From: Francisella salimarina
GTDB taxonomy: Bacteria > Pseudomonadota > Gammaproteobacteria > Francisellales > Francisellaceae
DNA: 64,000 nucleotides
NCBI RefSeq assembly: GCF_007923265.1
Contig: NZ_VOJA01000004.1
Location: forward strand, 398,584-462,583
Reading direction: 5' to 3'
Shown in pieces: positions 25,439-34,730 of the stretch. The notes beneath the pieces were generated by a model, which did not search any database, had not been told where the DNA came from, and worked only from the letters and a program-made list of their open reading frames with translations. Position 1 is the first letter of the stretch. Every line of letters starts with the position of its first letter. The position numbers and the translations under genes were made by a program.

Positions 25439-26746
25439 ATGATTAGAAAAGTTATTGCTGTTTTTTGTATTTTTATTTTTTTATTATCGAGCTTACAGGC
25501 AGAACTAGTTGCTACTGTAACAAACGGAGTTATTCAAAAACCGTTGGTAACGGTAATTAGTAATAATGTTGTAGATCAATTTCCTCAACAAGTAAATTCT
25601 ATAATAGTTTCAGATCTTAACCATAATGGTAAGCTACAGGGCGAAGATCCTATTAAGTATGAAATTAATCAAAGTCAGAATATACCTTGGAAGAGTTTGA
25701 AGTCTGATTATGTTGTTTTAACAAAATATACAAAAGATTCAAATAATAGCTATAGTGTTGAAGTACAAATATATAAGAGAAATGATACGAGTTATATCAG
25801 ATCAATAACATATAAAAATATAAGTACATCTTTAGTGAGACCTCTAGCGCATAAGATCGCTAATTATGCATATCAAAAAATTACTGGAGAGCAAGGCTTC
25901 TTCTTGACAAAGTTAGCATATGTACAAGTAAGTAATCCTTATGCTAGATATGGTAGAGTTTATGAACTGATAATATCTGATTATGATGGGTATAACAAGC
26001 ATACAGTTCTTAGACAAAGTGATAATCCTATAGCTACACCATCATGGTCAAATGATGGTAGGTATATAGTCTACTCAAGTTATAGTGGCGGTAGTATGGG
26101 GGTATATACTCTAGAGATAGCTACAGGTAAAGTTACAAGAATAACTAATTTTAAAGGGATTAATAGTTCTCCATCATTCTCTCCTAATGGTAAAGAAATT
26201 GCTCTAGCTTTATCTAAGGGGTATTCTGATCAAACTAATATCTACATATTAAATTTGGCTACCAAAGCATTAAAGAGAATAACTATAAATGGTATAAATA
26301 CAGCTCCAAAATTCTCACCAAATGGTCAAAGCATAGTATTTACATCTGATAGAGATGGTCGTCCAAATATTTATGTTGCGCCGGTTAACTCAAGATATCC
26401 TCAATCATCTAAACTAAGTAGTAGAATATATCAAGGCTATGAGCCAAATTATACTCCAGATGGCAAAGATATAGTGTTTATGAATCAATCTAGATCAAGC
26501 GGTACTCAGATAGCTGATTTTAATTTAGCTAATGGAAGTGTGACAAATATCACAAATGGTAAATCAGACAGTTCACCTACAGTATCTCCATTTGGCAATA
26601 TGATCGCATATATATCTACAAACTCTAGAGGCTATAGTTCGTTAGATATGGTATCATTAGATGGAGATAATCATTTTAATGTTGACACAGCTAATAATGG
26701 TAACATCTTAATTCAGTCACCAAGCTGGTCACCCAAAAACTTTTAA
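25439..26746 (+). CDS. tolB: TolB, periplasmic beta-propeller of Tol-Pal
   Basis: A protein of about 435 residues with signal peptide ([21 protein letters not shown]), an N-terminal alpha/beta domain, then a six-bladed propeller with repeats such as '[14 protein letters not shown]', '[15 protein letters not shown]' and '[18 protein letters not shown]'. The frame is open further upstream, overlapping tolA, but the ATG at 25439 gives the signal peptide, with AAGGA upstream. TolB binds Pal. Confidence 0.94.
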   Translation: MIRKVIAVFCIFIFLLSSLQAELVATVTNGVIQKPLVTVISNNVVDQFPQQVNSIIVSDLNHNGKLQGEDPIKYEINQSQNIPWKSLKSDYVVLTKYTKDSNNSYSVEVQIYKRNDTSYIRSITYKNISTSLVRPLAHKIANYAYQKITGEQGFFLTKLAYVQVSNPYARYGRVYELIISDYDGYNKHTVLRQSDNPIATPSWSNDGRYIVYSSYSGGSMGVYTLEIATGKVTRITNFKGINSSPSFSPNGKEIALALSKGYSDQTNIYILNLATKALKRITINGINTAPKFSPNGQSIVFTSDRDGRPNIYVAPVNSRYPQSSKLSSRIYQGYEPNYTPDGKDIVFMNQSRSSGTQIADFNLANGSVTNITNGKSDSSPTVSPFGNMIAYISTNSRGYSSLDMVSLDGDNHFNVDTANNGNILIQSPSWSPKNF

Positions 26747-26755
26747 GGAGCTTGT

Positions 26756-27001
26756 ATGAAAGTTTTGGTAAAAAGTTATATTATTTTTGCTTTAGCTTTG
26801 TTAGTTACAAGTTGCGCGTGGTATAAAGGGCCTCCTTTACAAGCTAATGCAAATGGTAGTTTAGATGGATCGTCGTTAAATGAAACAAGTGGTCCTGGTT
26901 TTATTAGTACGCTTAAAAGTGGTGAAGATTATGGTTCAAGTTATAGCGGTTATGCAGATAATGGCGGTAATTATGAAGTTTCAAGTTTTGAAAATAGCTA
27001 A
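26756..27001 (+). CDS. Small lipoprotein inserted between tolB and pal
   Basis: An 81-residue predicted lipoprotein with lipobox 'LLVTSC' (Cys20) and a Gly/Ser/Asn-rich mature part ('LDGSSLNETSGPGF', 'YGSSYSGYADNGG'), probably unstructured. An AAGGAG site precedes the ATG, 9 bases after tolB, and pal starts 15 bases later, so it is an integral operon member. No family is recognised. The classical operon has no gene here; a role with Tol-Pal is inferred from position only. Confidence 0.8.
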   Translation: MKVLVKSYIIFALALLVTSCAWYKGPPLQANANGSLDGSSLNETSGPGFISTLKSGEDYGSSYSGYADNGGNYEVSSFENS

Positions 27002-27016
27002 AAATAGGAGTTAGAT

Positions 27017-27646
27017 ATGATGAAAAAAAGTATTATGAGTGTAGCTGTTGTAAGTTCTATACTTATGTTAGCGAGCTGTTCAAGCACTAGACCAGATAAT
27101 AGTGATTTAATCAAAGATAAGTATGCTGGTGTTGATAGTTCACAGGCTTTAGAGATGTCTTCGCAAATATATGGTTCTGATAATATGAGTTCAGATCAGG
27201 TTGAGCAGATGAAAAAAGAGTTAATGGATATTAACTGTAGATCAGTATATTTTGGTTTTGATAGCTATAATATTACTGATGATGCTAAAGAATGTTTAGA
27301 TAAAACAGCAGACTATCTAATAGCGCATCCAGATCAACCAATTAAGTTATCTGGTAATACTGACCCTAGAGGTAGCGAGAAATATAACTTCAACCTAGGG
27401 CAAAAGCGTGCTGAATCTGTATACAACTATTTACTAGGTAAAAATGTAAATAAAGACCAAATCTGTGTTGTAAGCTATGGTAAATTAAAACCTGCAGCAG
27501 AACCAGCACAGTTCTATGATGAGTTCTGTACAGATGGTGTTAATGATGCATGTATGTATAAAGCTTCTGAAAAGGCATTCTATTTAGATAGAAGAACTGA
27601 AATTGACTTCGGTGTGAAGTGTGATGAGAGTAATTCTTCAAATTAG
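27017..27646 (+). CDS. pal: Pal, peptidoglycan-associated lipoprotein
   Basis: A 209-residue lipoprotein (lipobox 'LMLASC', Cys21) with an OmpA-like domain from about residue 75: 'CRSVYFGFDSYNITDDAKEC', 'GNTDPRGSEKYNFNLGQKRA', 'CVVSYGKLKP'. Several additional cysteines suggest disulfides, and an insertion 'EFCTDGVNDACMYKASEK' before the final 'DRRTEIDF' is not in E. coli Pal. Pal anchors the outer membrane to peptidoglycan and interacts with TolA/TolB. An alternative start is one codon downstream. Confidence 0.94.
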   Translation: MMKKSIMSVAVVSSILMLASCSSTRPDNSDLIKDKYAGVDSSQALEMSSQIYGSDNMSSDQVEQMKKELMDINCRSVYFGFDSYNITDDAKECLDKTADYLIAHPDQPIKLSGNTDPRGSEKYNFNLGQKRAESVYNYLLGKNVNKDQICVVSYGKLKPAAEPAQFYDEFCTDGVNDACMYKASEKAFYLDRRTEIDFGVKCDESNSSN

Positions 27647-27747
27647 TTAATGATCTTTCATTTCGATTTGTAATTTTATCTTTAACTATTTTTTTATCTC
27701 AAATTGTTCTACAATAGTCGCATAATTTTTTGTTTGAATTAAATATT

Positions 27748-29067
27748 ATGATTAAAATTCCTAAAATTGGTTTTGTAAGTCTTGGCTGTCCAAAAAACCT
27801 AGTTGATTCTGAGCGTATAATAACTAAACTAAAGGCGGAAGGCTATGATTTGGTAGATAGCTATGATAATGCTGATATGGTTATAGTTAATACTTGTGGT
27901 TTTCTAAACTCTGCTATTGATGAGTCACTAGAGGTGATAGGAGAAGCAATTGCTGAAAATGGTAAAGTACTTGTAACAGGATGTCTGGGAAATAAGGCAG
28001 ATCTTATCAAAGAAAAACATCCAGAAGTTCTAAGTATTACGGGACCTCAAGATTATGAGAATCTAATTGAAGCTGTGCATACTCATGCTCCGATATTTGC
28101 TAATGATTTTGTATCTTTAGTACCACCACAGGGTATTAAGCTTACTCCAAGACATTATTCGTACTTGAAAATATCAGAAGGTTGTAACAATACTTGTACT
28201 TTTTGTATTATTCCAGATATTCGTGGTAAGCTAAAAAGTCGCTCAATTGACAATATCATGAAAGAAGCTGAAAAACTTAAAAATGCTGGTGTTAAAGAGT
28301 TACTTGTAATATCTCAAGATACTTCAGCCTATGGTGTTGATATCAAGTATAAGTCGGGTATATGGCATGATAAAGAATATCAAAGTAATATTTTAGATCT
28401 TGCTACTGCTCTTGGAGAGTTAGATATGTGGACAAGACTGCACTATGTATATCCATATCCGCATGTTGATAAAATTGTACCACTGATGGCTCAGGGCAAA
28501 ATAAATCCCTATCTTGACGTACCTCTACAGCATTCATCACCAGAAGTTCTAAAAAGGATGAAGAGACCAGCACATACGCAAAAAACTCTTGATAGAATCA
28601 ACAAGTGGCGTGATATTTGTCCTGATATAGCTATTCGAAGTACTTTCATCGTAGGTTTTCCAGGCGAGACCGAAGCAGATTTTGAGCATTTACTAGAATT
28701 TATAGATAAAGCACAGCTTGATAGAGTTGGTTGTTTTAAATACTCAGAAGTAGAGGGTGCAAAGGCCAATCAACTTGATAATCTAATTTCTGAAGAAGTT
28801 AAACAACAGCGTTTAGATGAGTTTATGAGTCTGCAAGCTCAAATAAGTGCTAATAAGCTTGAAGGTTTTGTTGGTACAGAGCAAAAGATCATAATTGATT
28901 CAATAAACCCTGAAGAGAACTATGCAATTGGTCGTACTAAATATGATGCACCAGAAGTAGATGGACAAGTCATTGTTGGCGATGCAGCAGAGAGAGGCTT
29001 AAAAGTGGGTGAGTTTGCAACTGTTGAGATTACTGAATCTACTGAGTATGATCTGATTGCTGATTAA
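27748..29067 (+). CDS. rimO: RimO, ribosomal protein S12 methylthiotransferase
   Basis: A radical-SAM methylthiotransferase of about 439 residues. The N-terminal UPF0004 domain carries '[12 protein letters not shown]' and 'NTCGF'. The radical-SAM cluster motif is '[11 protein letters not shown]' near residue 145, followed by '[18 protein letters not shown]' and a C-terminal TRAM domain. It adds a methylthio group to S12 Asp. A TTG frame opens 18 bases earlier; the ATG at 27748 gives the normal N-terminus '[17 protein letters not shown]'. Confidence 0.95.
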   Translation: MIKIPKIGFVSLGCPKNLVDSERIITKLKAEGYDLVDSYDNADMVIVNTCGFLNSAIDESLEVIGEAIAENGKVLVTGCLGNKADLIKEKHPEVLSITGPQDYENLIEAVHTHAPIFANDFVSLVPPQGIKLTPRHYSYLKISEGCNNTCTFCIIPDIRGKLKSRSIDNIMKEAEKLKNAGVKELLVISQDTSAYGVDIKYKSGIWHDKEYQSNILDLATALGELDMWTRLHYVYPYPHVDKIVPLMAQGKINPYLDVPLQHSSPEVLKRMKRPAHTQKTLDRINKWRDICPDIAIRSTFIVGFPGETEADFEHLLEFIDKAQLDRVGCFKYSEVEGAKANQLDNLISEEVKQQRLDEFMSLQAQISANKLEGFVGTEQKIIIDSINPEENYAIGRTKYDAPEVDGQVIVGDAAERGLKVGEFATVEITESTEYDLIAD

Positions 29068-29151
29068 TACAAGTTTATCAAAATAAGCACTTCGACTTCG
29101 CTTAGTGAAATTTCACATTTATAGCTTACTACATCTAAAAGTAGTACTTGG

Positions 29152-29232
29152 GCAAATATTGCCTACTACGTTTAAAAGTAGTACTTGATCAAATAGCTTA
29201 AACATAAGCTATTTGCTAGATTTCGAGGTCAA
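29152..29232 (+). repeat. Dispersed intergenic repeat, copy 1
   Basis: From GGCAAATATTGCCTACTA onward this stretch aligns with the reverse complement of 62368-62453: about 80% identical by eye over the first ~48 bases, then weaker but colinear through GATAAGC/CATAAGC, CTAG and CGAGGT. It indicates a degenerate dispersed repeat family in intergenic DNA. Confidence 0.6.
29190..29215. repeat. Perfect 11-base inverted repeat (hairpin)
   Basis: CAAATAGCTTA (29190-29200) and TAAGCTATTTG (29205-29215) form an 11-base perfect stem with a 4-base AACA loop. There is no T-run after it on either strand, so it is not a classical rimO terminator. It probably belongs to the surrounding repeat element. Confidence 0.7.
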
Positions 29233-29506
29233 GTACATTCGACTACGCTCAGTAACCACCTGACGGAATGACGTACTACTTTTAGATTACTTTAGCTATA
29301 TTTTCTTGGCTTAATAGTTTTTAGAGGTGTCTACATGTTAATTAAATCGATAGTCCTTATTTTGTTAGGTCGTGAAATGCACTTTGACTCGGCTTTGTGA
29401 TCTTTTCAAGTTCATTAAACTTTCTTAATATTTATTTATCTGTATAAAAAATCCATAATCTTATTTGTATACTTGTAGTACTAGAGCATAATTTTGGGAG
29501 AGTGCT

Positions 29507-30229
29507 ATGAGTGGTAATCTAGTTGTTATCGGAGTTTCTGGTTCTATAGGTTGTGCTGTAACCAAGAGATTGAGATATTTGTACCCAGATGCGAATATAT
29601 ATGTTTTTTCACGTTCTATAGTAGCTGATCGTTTAGAAGGTGTAGTTTATGGGCATATTGACTACTCGGATGAATCAACAATTGAAAAAGCCGCGAAAGA
29701 TGTTTATGAAAAATCAGGAGCTATTAATCTAGTTTTTGTTGCTACTGGTATATTACATACTTCCGAGATAAAACCAGAGAAAGCTTTAAAAGAACTATCG
29801 GCAGATAAATTCATTGAGCTTTTCAAAGCAAATACAATTTTCCCAGCTCTTGTTGCAAAGCATTTCATACCCAAGTTAGCTAAAGATACTAAGTCTGTAT
29901 TTGCTGCTATTTCTGCGAGAGTTGGTAGTATCTCTGATAATCAGCTTGGTGGCTGGTATGCTTATAGAGCTTCAAAGGCAGCTTTAAATATGTTTATCAA
30001 AACAGCAAGTATTGAGACTAAGCGCTTAAATCCAAATGCTGTAATAGTTGGGCTTCATCCAGGGACTGTTGATAGTCATCTTTCAGAACCTTTTCAGGCA
30101 AGAGTACCCCAAGGTAAGCTTTTTACACCGGAGTATTCAGCTAGTAAGTTAGTTGAAGTTTTAGATGATTTGAAATTAGAAGATAGTGGTAAATGTTTTG
30201 CATGGGATGGTAAAGAGATTATTCCATAG
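29507..30229 (+). CDS. Short-chain dehydrogenase/reductase next to photolyase genes
   Basis: A 240-residue SDR. The N-terminal cofactor turn is '[16 protein letters not shown]' and the catalytic Tyr/Lys are in '[12 protein letters not shown]' (YxxxK), with an upstream 'SARVGSI' serine. It resembles the small CsgA/C-factor-like SDRs often encoded beside photolyases in marine gammaproteobacteria. A GGGAGAG ribosome site precedes the ATG. It starts the probable five-gene operon ending at 33625. Its substrate is unknown. Confidence 0.88.
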   Translation: MSGNLVVIGVSGSIGCAVTKRLRYLYPDANIYVFSRSIVADRLEGVVYGHIDYSDESTIEKAAKDVYEKSGAINLVFVATGILHTSEIKPEKALKELSADKFIELFKANTIFPALVAKHFIPKLAKDTKSVFAAISARVGSISDNQLGGWYAYRASKAALNMFIKTASIETKRLNPNAVIVGLHPGTVDSHLSEPFQARVPQGKLFTPEYSASKLVEVLDDLKLEDSGKCFAWDGKEIIP

Positions 30230-30251
30230 TTAAAATTTTTAGAGGTGTTTT

Positions 30252-30482
30252 ATGGATGATAAGAATATAACGATTAGTGAAATTATAGAAATGGCATGGT
30301 GTGATAAAACATCATTTGATGCAATCAAAAATATAACAGGACTATCAGAGCCACAAGTTATAAAGATTATGCGTAATAATCTTAAGCCGAGTAGTTTTAG
30401 GCTCTGGCGAAAAAGGGTGACCGGAAGAGTTGCAAAACATCAAAAAAGGTTAAATCATACAAATGCAAGTAGTTTGGTTTAA
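30252..30482 (+). CDS. DUF2805/TIGR03643-type small protein
   Basis: A 76-residue protein with the family pattern 'ISEIIEMAWCDKTSFDAI', 'TGLSEPQVIKIMRNNLKPSS' and 'FRLWRKRVTGRVAKHQKR'. The first part looks like a helix-turn-helix and the tail is basic, so nucleic-acid binding is plausible but unproven. Such proteins are commonly encoded next to cryptochrome/photolyase genes. The AGAGG ribosome site lies before the ATG. It overlaps the photolyase gene by 20 bases. Confidence 0.85.
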   Translation: MDDKNITISEIIEMAWCDKTSFDAIKNITGLSEPQVIKIMRNNLKPSSFRLWRKRVTGRVAKHQKRLNHTNASSLV

Positions 30483-31962
30483 GCGTGATTTACGTATAAA
30501 TGATAACTTAGCCTTATCTTTAGCATCTGAAAAAGGAGATATTTTACCGATATACATAATTGAGCCTGAACTTTGGCAACAGCCTGATATGAGTCATAGG
30601 CAATATTTGTTTCTATTAGAATGTTTAGAAGACTTAAATACTGAGCTTACGAGATTAGGACAACCTTTAATTATAATGGTTGGTAATGCTGTCGAGGTTT
30701 TTGAGCAGCTAATACAAAAACATCCTATCAAGAGTGTTTGGTCGCATCAAGAAACTTGGAATGCCTGGACATATCAGCGTGATATTAAGCTTGAGAAGTT
30801 TTTTAAACAGAATAATATTTTATGGCATCAACCATATCAAAATGGTGTAGTTCGTTGTTTAGCTGATAGAGATAAATGGGCTTTGCTATGGCATAAACGC
30901 ATGAGTGAAAATCTTGTAAAAGCACCTGCTAAGCTTAAATTTATTTGTGAAAATCAAACTAAAATACCTACGGCTGAGAGTCTTGGTCTAGAGTATGATA
31001 ATTGCTATAAACGGCAAAAAGGTGGTCGAGTTCGCGCACTTAGAATCCTTGATAGTTTCTTGTATCAAAGAGGTTGTGGTTATACTAAAGAGATGTCTTC
31101 ACCAGTTACTGCCTTTAAAAGTTGTTCGAGATTGTCGCCATATATAGCTTTTGGAGTTATCTCGATAAAAGAGGTATATCAGTTAGCTAATCAGCGTAAA
31201 AATGAAATCAAAGTTAGTAGTATAAAAAATAAAACAAAATGGTTAAGCGCAATGCGTTCATTTTTATCGCGCCTGCGCTGGCATTGTCATTTTATGCAGA
31301 AGTTAGAGGATCAATCAAATATTGAATATGAGAATTTGCATTCAGCCTATGATCAACTACGCAAAGAGCCGCTAAATCAGCAATATTTTGAGGCATGGAA
31401 AACTGGTAATACTGGTTTCCCGATGATAGATGCATGTATGCGAGCATTGATTGCAACAGGGTGGTTAAACTTTCGTATGCGTGCAATGCTCATGAGTTTT
31501 GCAAGCTATCATTTGTGGTTAGATTGGCGTGTTACATCGCTATATTTAGCAAGATTATTTACTGATTATGAACCAGGTATTCATTATTCACAAGTGCAAA
31601 TGCAATCGGGAACTACAGGTATAAATAGTATCCGTATTTATAACCCTATTAAGCAAAGCATTGACCAAGATCCTAATGGCGAATTTATCAAAAGATGGAT
31701 ACCTGAGCTAGAAAATGTAAGTGATGAGAATATCCATACACCATGGCTAGAAAAGCATAATTCTGTAGATTATCCAAATCCTATTGTTGATGAAAAGCAA
31801 GCGCGGAAATTTGCCGCAGACAATATTTATAAAATTAGAAAAGACTCAAAGAGTAGTCAAGAAACTAAAAATATTATCAAAAAACATGCTAGTAGGAAAA
31901 AGCCCAGAAAAATCAAATCTAAACAACAAAAGGTAGAGAATATTCAAGGAGAGCTTTTCTAA
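30463..31962 (+). CDS. Deoxyribodipyrimidine photolyase/cryptochrome family protein
   Basis: A 499-residue photolyase homologue: N-terminal alpha/beta domain 'MQVVWFKRDLRINDNLALSL' (residues about 1-130) and C-terminal FAD-binding helical domain with 'MRSFLSRLRWHCHFMQKLED', 'GNTGFPMIDACMRALIATGW' and 'NFRMRAMLMSFASYHLWLDW'. It is likely a flavin light-driven DNA repair enzyme; CPD versus (6-4) specificity cannot be read with certainty. The C-terminal ~45 residues are Lys-rich and disordered-looking. The stop shares a base with the next ATG (TAATG). Confidence 0.92.
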   Translation: MQVVWFKRDLRINDNLALSLASEKGDILPIYIIEPELWQQPDMSHRQYLFLLECLEDLNTELTRLGQPLIIMVGNAVEVFEQLIQKHPIKSVWSHQETWNAWTYQRDIKLEKFFKQNNILWHQPYQNGVVRCLADRDKWALLWHKRMSENLVKAPAKLKFICENQTKIPTAESLGLEYDNCYKRQKGGRVRALRILDSFLYQRGCGYTKEMSSPVTAFKSCSRLSPYIAFGVISIKEVYQLANQRKNEIKVSSIKNKTKWLSAMRSFLSRLRWHCHFMQKLEDQSNIEYENLHSAYDQLRKEPLNQQYFEAWKTGNTGFPMIDACMRALIATGWLNFRMRAMLMSFASYHLWLDWRVTSLYLARLFTDYEPGIHYSQVQMQSGTTGINSIRIYNPIKQSIDQDPNGEFIKRWIPELENVSDENIHTPWLEKHNSVDYPNPIVDEKQARKFAADNIYKIRKDSKSSQETKNIIKKHASRKKPRKIKSKQQKVENIQGELF

Positions 31963-33491
31963 TGAGAACCTTACGATTAATTCTAGGAGATCAACTTTCG
32001 CAGAGTATTTCTAGCTTGAAAGATTGTGACAAAGCAAATGATGTTGTGATGATGTGTGAGGTAATGCAAGAGGCTAGCTATGTTAAGCATCATAAAAAGA
32101 AGCTAGTGTACATTTTCTCAGCGATGCGCCACTTTGCACTGCAGTTGCATAAACTAGGTTATAAGGTTTGCTATACAAAACTGGATGATCCAAAGAATAC
32201 AGGTTCATTTTATAGTGAAGTTGAGAAGGTTGTTAAAAAGCTTGGTATACAAAAGCTAATTGTAACTGAACCAGGTGAATATCGCGTATTAAAAGATATT
32301 CAAAGTTGGCAGAAAGATTTCTCTATAGATGTTGAAATACGCACAGATGATAGATTCTTAGCTACAATTGATGAGTTTGCAAAGTGGTCAAAAAATTATA
32401 AGCAACTACGCATGGAATATTTTTATCGTTATATGCGTACCAAACATAATATTTTGCTTGATAATGATGGCAAGCCAGAAGGTGGACAGTGGAATTATGA
32501 TAGTCAAAACCGTAAAACACCAACTTCTGATATGCAAATCCCAAAACCATATAAAAGTACAGCAGATGATATAACTAAGCGAGTAATTAAGTTAGTCGAG
32601 AGAACATTTGCTGATAATTTTGGAGATATTGAGCCATTTAATTATGCTGTTACTAGAGAGCAGGCGCTCGAAGCACTAGATTTATTTGTTAAAGAAAGAC
32701 TTAGTGATTTTGGAGATTATCAAGATGCAATGCTTGAGAGGCAGGCATGGATGTATCATTCACATATTTCTATGTATATTAATAGTGGCCTGCTATTACC
32801 TATGGAGTGTATCAAGTCTGCTGAAAAAGCATATTATAATGACAATGCTCCTTTAAATGCTGCAGAAGGTTTTATTCGTCAGGTTCTTGGTTGGCGAGAG
32901 TTCGTACGCGGTGTTTATTGGTTAAAAATGCCAGACTATCGCGATATGAACTATCTTGAAGCTACGCGTAAATTACCAAGCTTCTATTGGGACACTGAGA
33001 CTAAGATGAATTGTCTTCATCAGTGTGTCAAAGAAACTAAAGAGAATGCTTATGCGCACCATATTCAAAGACTAATGGTTTTGGGAAATTTTGCATTGTT
33101 AGCTGGAATTGATCCTAAGTATGTCAATGAATGGTATTTGTTAGTATATGCGGATGCCTATGAGTGGGTTGAGTTACCAAATGTATCAGGAATGGTACTT
33201 TTTGCAGATGGTGGGTATTTGGCAAGTAAACCCTATGCTGCTAGTGGGAGCTATATCAAAAAAATGTCAAACTATTGTGATAATTGTAGTTATAAAGTCA
33301 GTGAGAAAAATGGAGGTGGTGCTTGTCCATTTAATTACTTATATTGGGATTTCTTAGCTAGAAATAAATCAAAGCTCGCTAATAACCCACGCTTGGCAAT
33401 GATTTATAAATCTTATGAAAAGATGACTAATGAGAAGAAAGAACTAATTAGACAAGATAGTAAAAATTTTCTTGAGGAATTAGGTATATGA
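31962..33491 (+). CDS. Fe-S cluster cryptochrome/photolyase (FeS-BCP, PhrB-type)
   Basis: A 509-residue protein of the bacterial Fe-S cryptochrome/(6-4) photolyase group. The N-terminus '[19 protein letters not shown]' is typical. The FAD region has '[19 protein letters not shown]' and '[20 protein letters not shown]'. The C-terminal '[20 protein letters not shown]', together with an upstream Cys, supplies 4Fe-4S ligands. It is coupled to the preceding photolyase gene and to the DUF2256 gene (ATGA overlap). Confidence 0.93.
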   Translation: MRTLRLILGDQLSQSISSLKDCDKANDVVMMCEVMQEASYVKHHKKKLVYIFSAMRHFALQLHKLGYKVCYTKLDDPKNTGSFYSEVEKVVKKLGIQKLIVTEPGEYRVLKDIQSWQKDFSIDVEIRTDDRFLATIDEFAKWSKNYKQLRMEYFYRYMRTKHNILLDNDGKPEGGQWNYDSQNRKTPTSDMQIPKPYKSTADDITKRVIKLVERTFADNFGDIEPFNYAVTREQALEALDLFVKERLSDFGDYQDAMLERQAWMYHSHISMYINSGLLLPMECIKSAEKAYYNDNAPLNAAEGFIRQVLGWREFVRGVYWLKMPDYRDMNYLEATRKLPSFYWDTETKMNCLHQCVKETKENAYAHHIQRLMVLGNFALLAGIDPKYVNEWYLLVYADAYEWVELPNVSGMVLFADGGYLASKPYAASGSYIKKMSNYCDNCSYKVSEKNGGGACPFNYLYWDFLARNKSKLANNPRLAMIYKSYEKMTNEKKELIRQDSKNFLEELGI

Positions 33492-33625
33492 AAAAACAGC
33501 ATTTGCCTACGAAGGTTTGTGTAGTATGTGGTTTACCATTTACTTGGCGTAAGAAATGGGCAAAAGTATGGGATGAAGTAAAGTACTGCTCTGAAAGATG
33601 TCGGAGAGCAAAAAATAAAAAATAA
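33488..33625 (+). CDS. DUF2256 small zinc-ribbon protein
   Basis: Translation from the ATG at 33488 (ATGA overlap with the upstream stop) gives 45 residues: '[20 protein letters not shown]' and later '[13 protein letters not shown]'. The two CxxC/CxxxC pairs match the DUF2256 family, a zinc-ribbon-like group typically encoded beside cryptochrome/photolyase genes. The motif conservation and the translational coupling make it a confident gene despite its size. Function is unknown. Confidence 0.92.
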   Translation: MKKQHLPTKVCVVCGLPFTWRKKWAKVWDEVKYCSERCRRAKNKK

Positions 33626-33755
33626 ATCTTATCTAAAAATATTCAATTAATGTTCTCCAAGCCTATTTCTTATTTTAATTGCTATAAAAGATGAAAATCT
33701 ATTCTTATATTTAATTTAGTATGTAAAATAATTTTAAATAATATAGTTAATAACC

Positions 33756-34682
33756 ATGAAAATGAATTTTATCCAGAAATATTTTGCAATTATAGTGATA
33801 CTAGGAGTTCTGCTAGCTATATTAGTACCTTCCATATTTATACCATTAAAGCCATATATTACTTATTTGTTAGCTACTATTATGTTGGTAATTGGACTTC
33901 ATCTACAACCAAAAGATTTTGTAAAAGTCGCTAACCTCAAGGGAAAGTTACTAGTTATATTGTTTTTGAAATTAACTGTTACATCAATAGCTGCTTTTAT
34001 AATTGGTAAGCTCTTTGGGTTGAGTTTAACCGCATTGATAGGTCTAGTTATTGTTGGCGCTTGTCCAGGAGGCACGGCTTCAGGAGTTATGGCTTTATTG
34101 GCTAGAGCAAATATTTCACTTACTGTTAGTTTAACTTTCTTAACAACATTGTTAGCACCAATAGTTATGCCACTAATCATCTATTTTTTCTTTGCGAAGA
34201 GTATTGAGTTAGACTGGTTTGGTATGTTTGAAACAATGGCAATAATAGTTATCTTACCGATAGTTTTAGGAATTTTAATTAGTAAATTTACTAAACTAAA
34301 TGATTCAACTTTAAAGAAAATCTCTAGTATTCCAATACTCTTGATTATGCTAATAGTAATGGTTGTAACAGCTTTAAATAAAGACGCTATTATACTTGTA
34401 CCTTTAGATATTATTTTAAGCGTTATAATCCTTAGTATATTTGCTAATGTGTTTGGATATTTAATAGGTAAAGTTTTGGGCCTAGATTTTGATAGTAGAT
34501 TAGCTTTGCTATTTGAGTTTAGTATATTAGATGTTGGCTTAGGGATTGTGATAGCTTTGACCTTCTTTGGTAATCAAGCAGCTATTGCTGCAACTTTTTA
34601 TGCAATTTGGCAGAATATTATTGGACCTATAATTGTTAACTTTATAAATATATGTCGCAGTACTAAGTTTAAATCTTCTTAA
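33756..34682 (+). CDS. BASS-family (bile acid:sodium symporter-like) transporter
   Basis: A 308-residue, roughly ten-span protein with 'MLVIGLHLQPKDF', 'IVGACPGGTASGVMALLARA' and 'LTFLTTLLAPIVMPLIIYF', features of the bile acid:Na+ symporter superfamily. Bacterial members transport pantoate, pyruvate-like acids or other organic anions; the substrate is not determinable here. About 130 bases separate it from the photolyase operon, and it is followed by a regulator and a TSUP exporter. Confidence 0.9.
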   Translation: MKMNFIQKYFAIIVILGVLLAILVPSIFIPLKPYITYLLATIMLVIGLHLQPKDFVKVANLKGKLLVILFLKLTVTSIAAFIIGKLFGLSLTALIGLVIVGACPGGTASGVMALLARANISLTVSLTFLTTLLAPIVMPLIIYFFFAKSIELDWFGMFETMAIIVILPIVLGILISKFTKLNDSTLKKISSIPILLIMLIVMVVTALNKDAIILVPLDIILSVIILSIFANVFGYLIGKVLGLDFDSRLALLFEFSILDVGLGIVIALTFFGNQAAIAATFYAIWQNIIGPIIVNFINICRSTKFKSS

Positions 34683-34691
34683 AATATTTTG

Positions 34692-34721
34692 TTGACAAAA
34701 AAGTCTAAAATAGACTAATAT
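34692..34721 (+). promoter_or_regulatory. Strong sigma-70 promoter with embedded dyad operator
   Basis: TTGACA (34692-34697) and TAATAT (34716-34721) are separated by 18 bases. Within the spacer lies a perfect dyad AGTCTA-AAA-TAGACT (34702-34716), which touches the -10 box. A repressor bound there would block RNA polymerase. The adjacent YheO-like regulator is the obvious candidate. Confidence 0.65.
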
Positions 34722-34730
34722 ATCTAAAAA

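Larger units (their letters stand above)
29068..29506. repeat. Gene-free repeat-rich intergenic region
   Basis: No coding frame is supported here. The region holds two direct copies of a 24-base unit (29127-29150 and 29164-29187, 22 of 24 identical) and a 15-base inverted copy (29273-29287). Three related 18-base units of the form TTCGACTnCGCTnAGTnA lie at 29091-29108, 29238-29255 and 29383-29400 (the last degenerate). A perfect 12-base palindrome GTGAAATTTCAC sits at 29105-29116, and an 11-base stem with AACA loop at 29190-29215. The arrangement looks like nested remnants of small mobile or palindromic repeats. Confidence 0.75.

Noticed and set aside
28509-28769. 86-codon frame antisense to rimO
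   Set aside because: It overlaps the conserved radical-SAM gene fully and shows no family or translation signal.
29127-29287. Repeats as a small CRISPR array
   Set aside because: Only two direct copies plus an inverted partial copy, spacer of 13 bases, and no cas genes. This is not CRISPR-like.
32368-32574. Overlapping frames on both strands inside the Fe-S photolyase gene
   Set aside because: They are shadows; the photolyase frame is continuous and conserved throughout.
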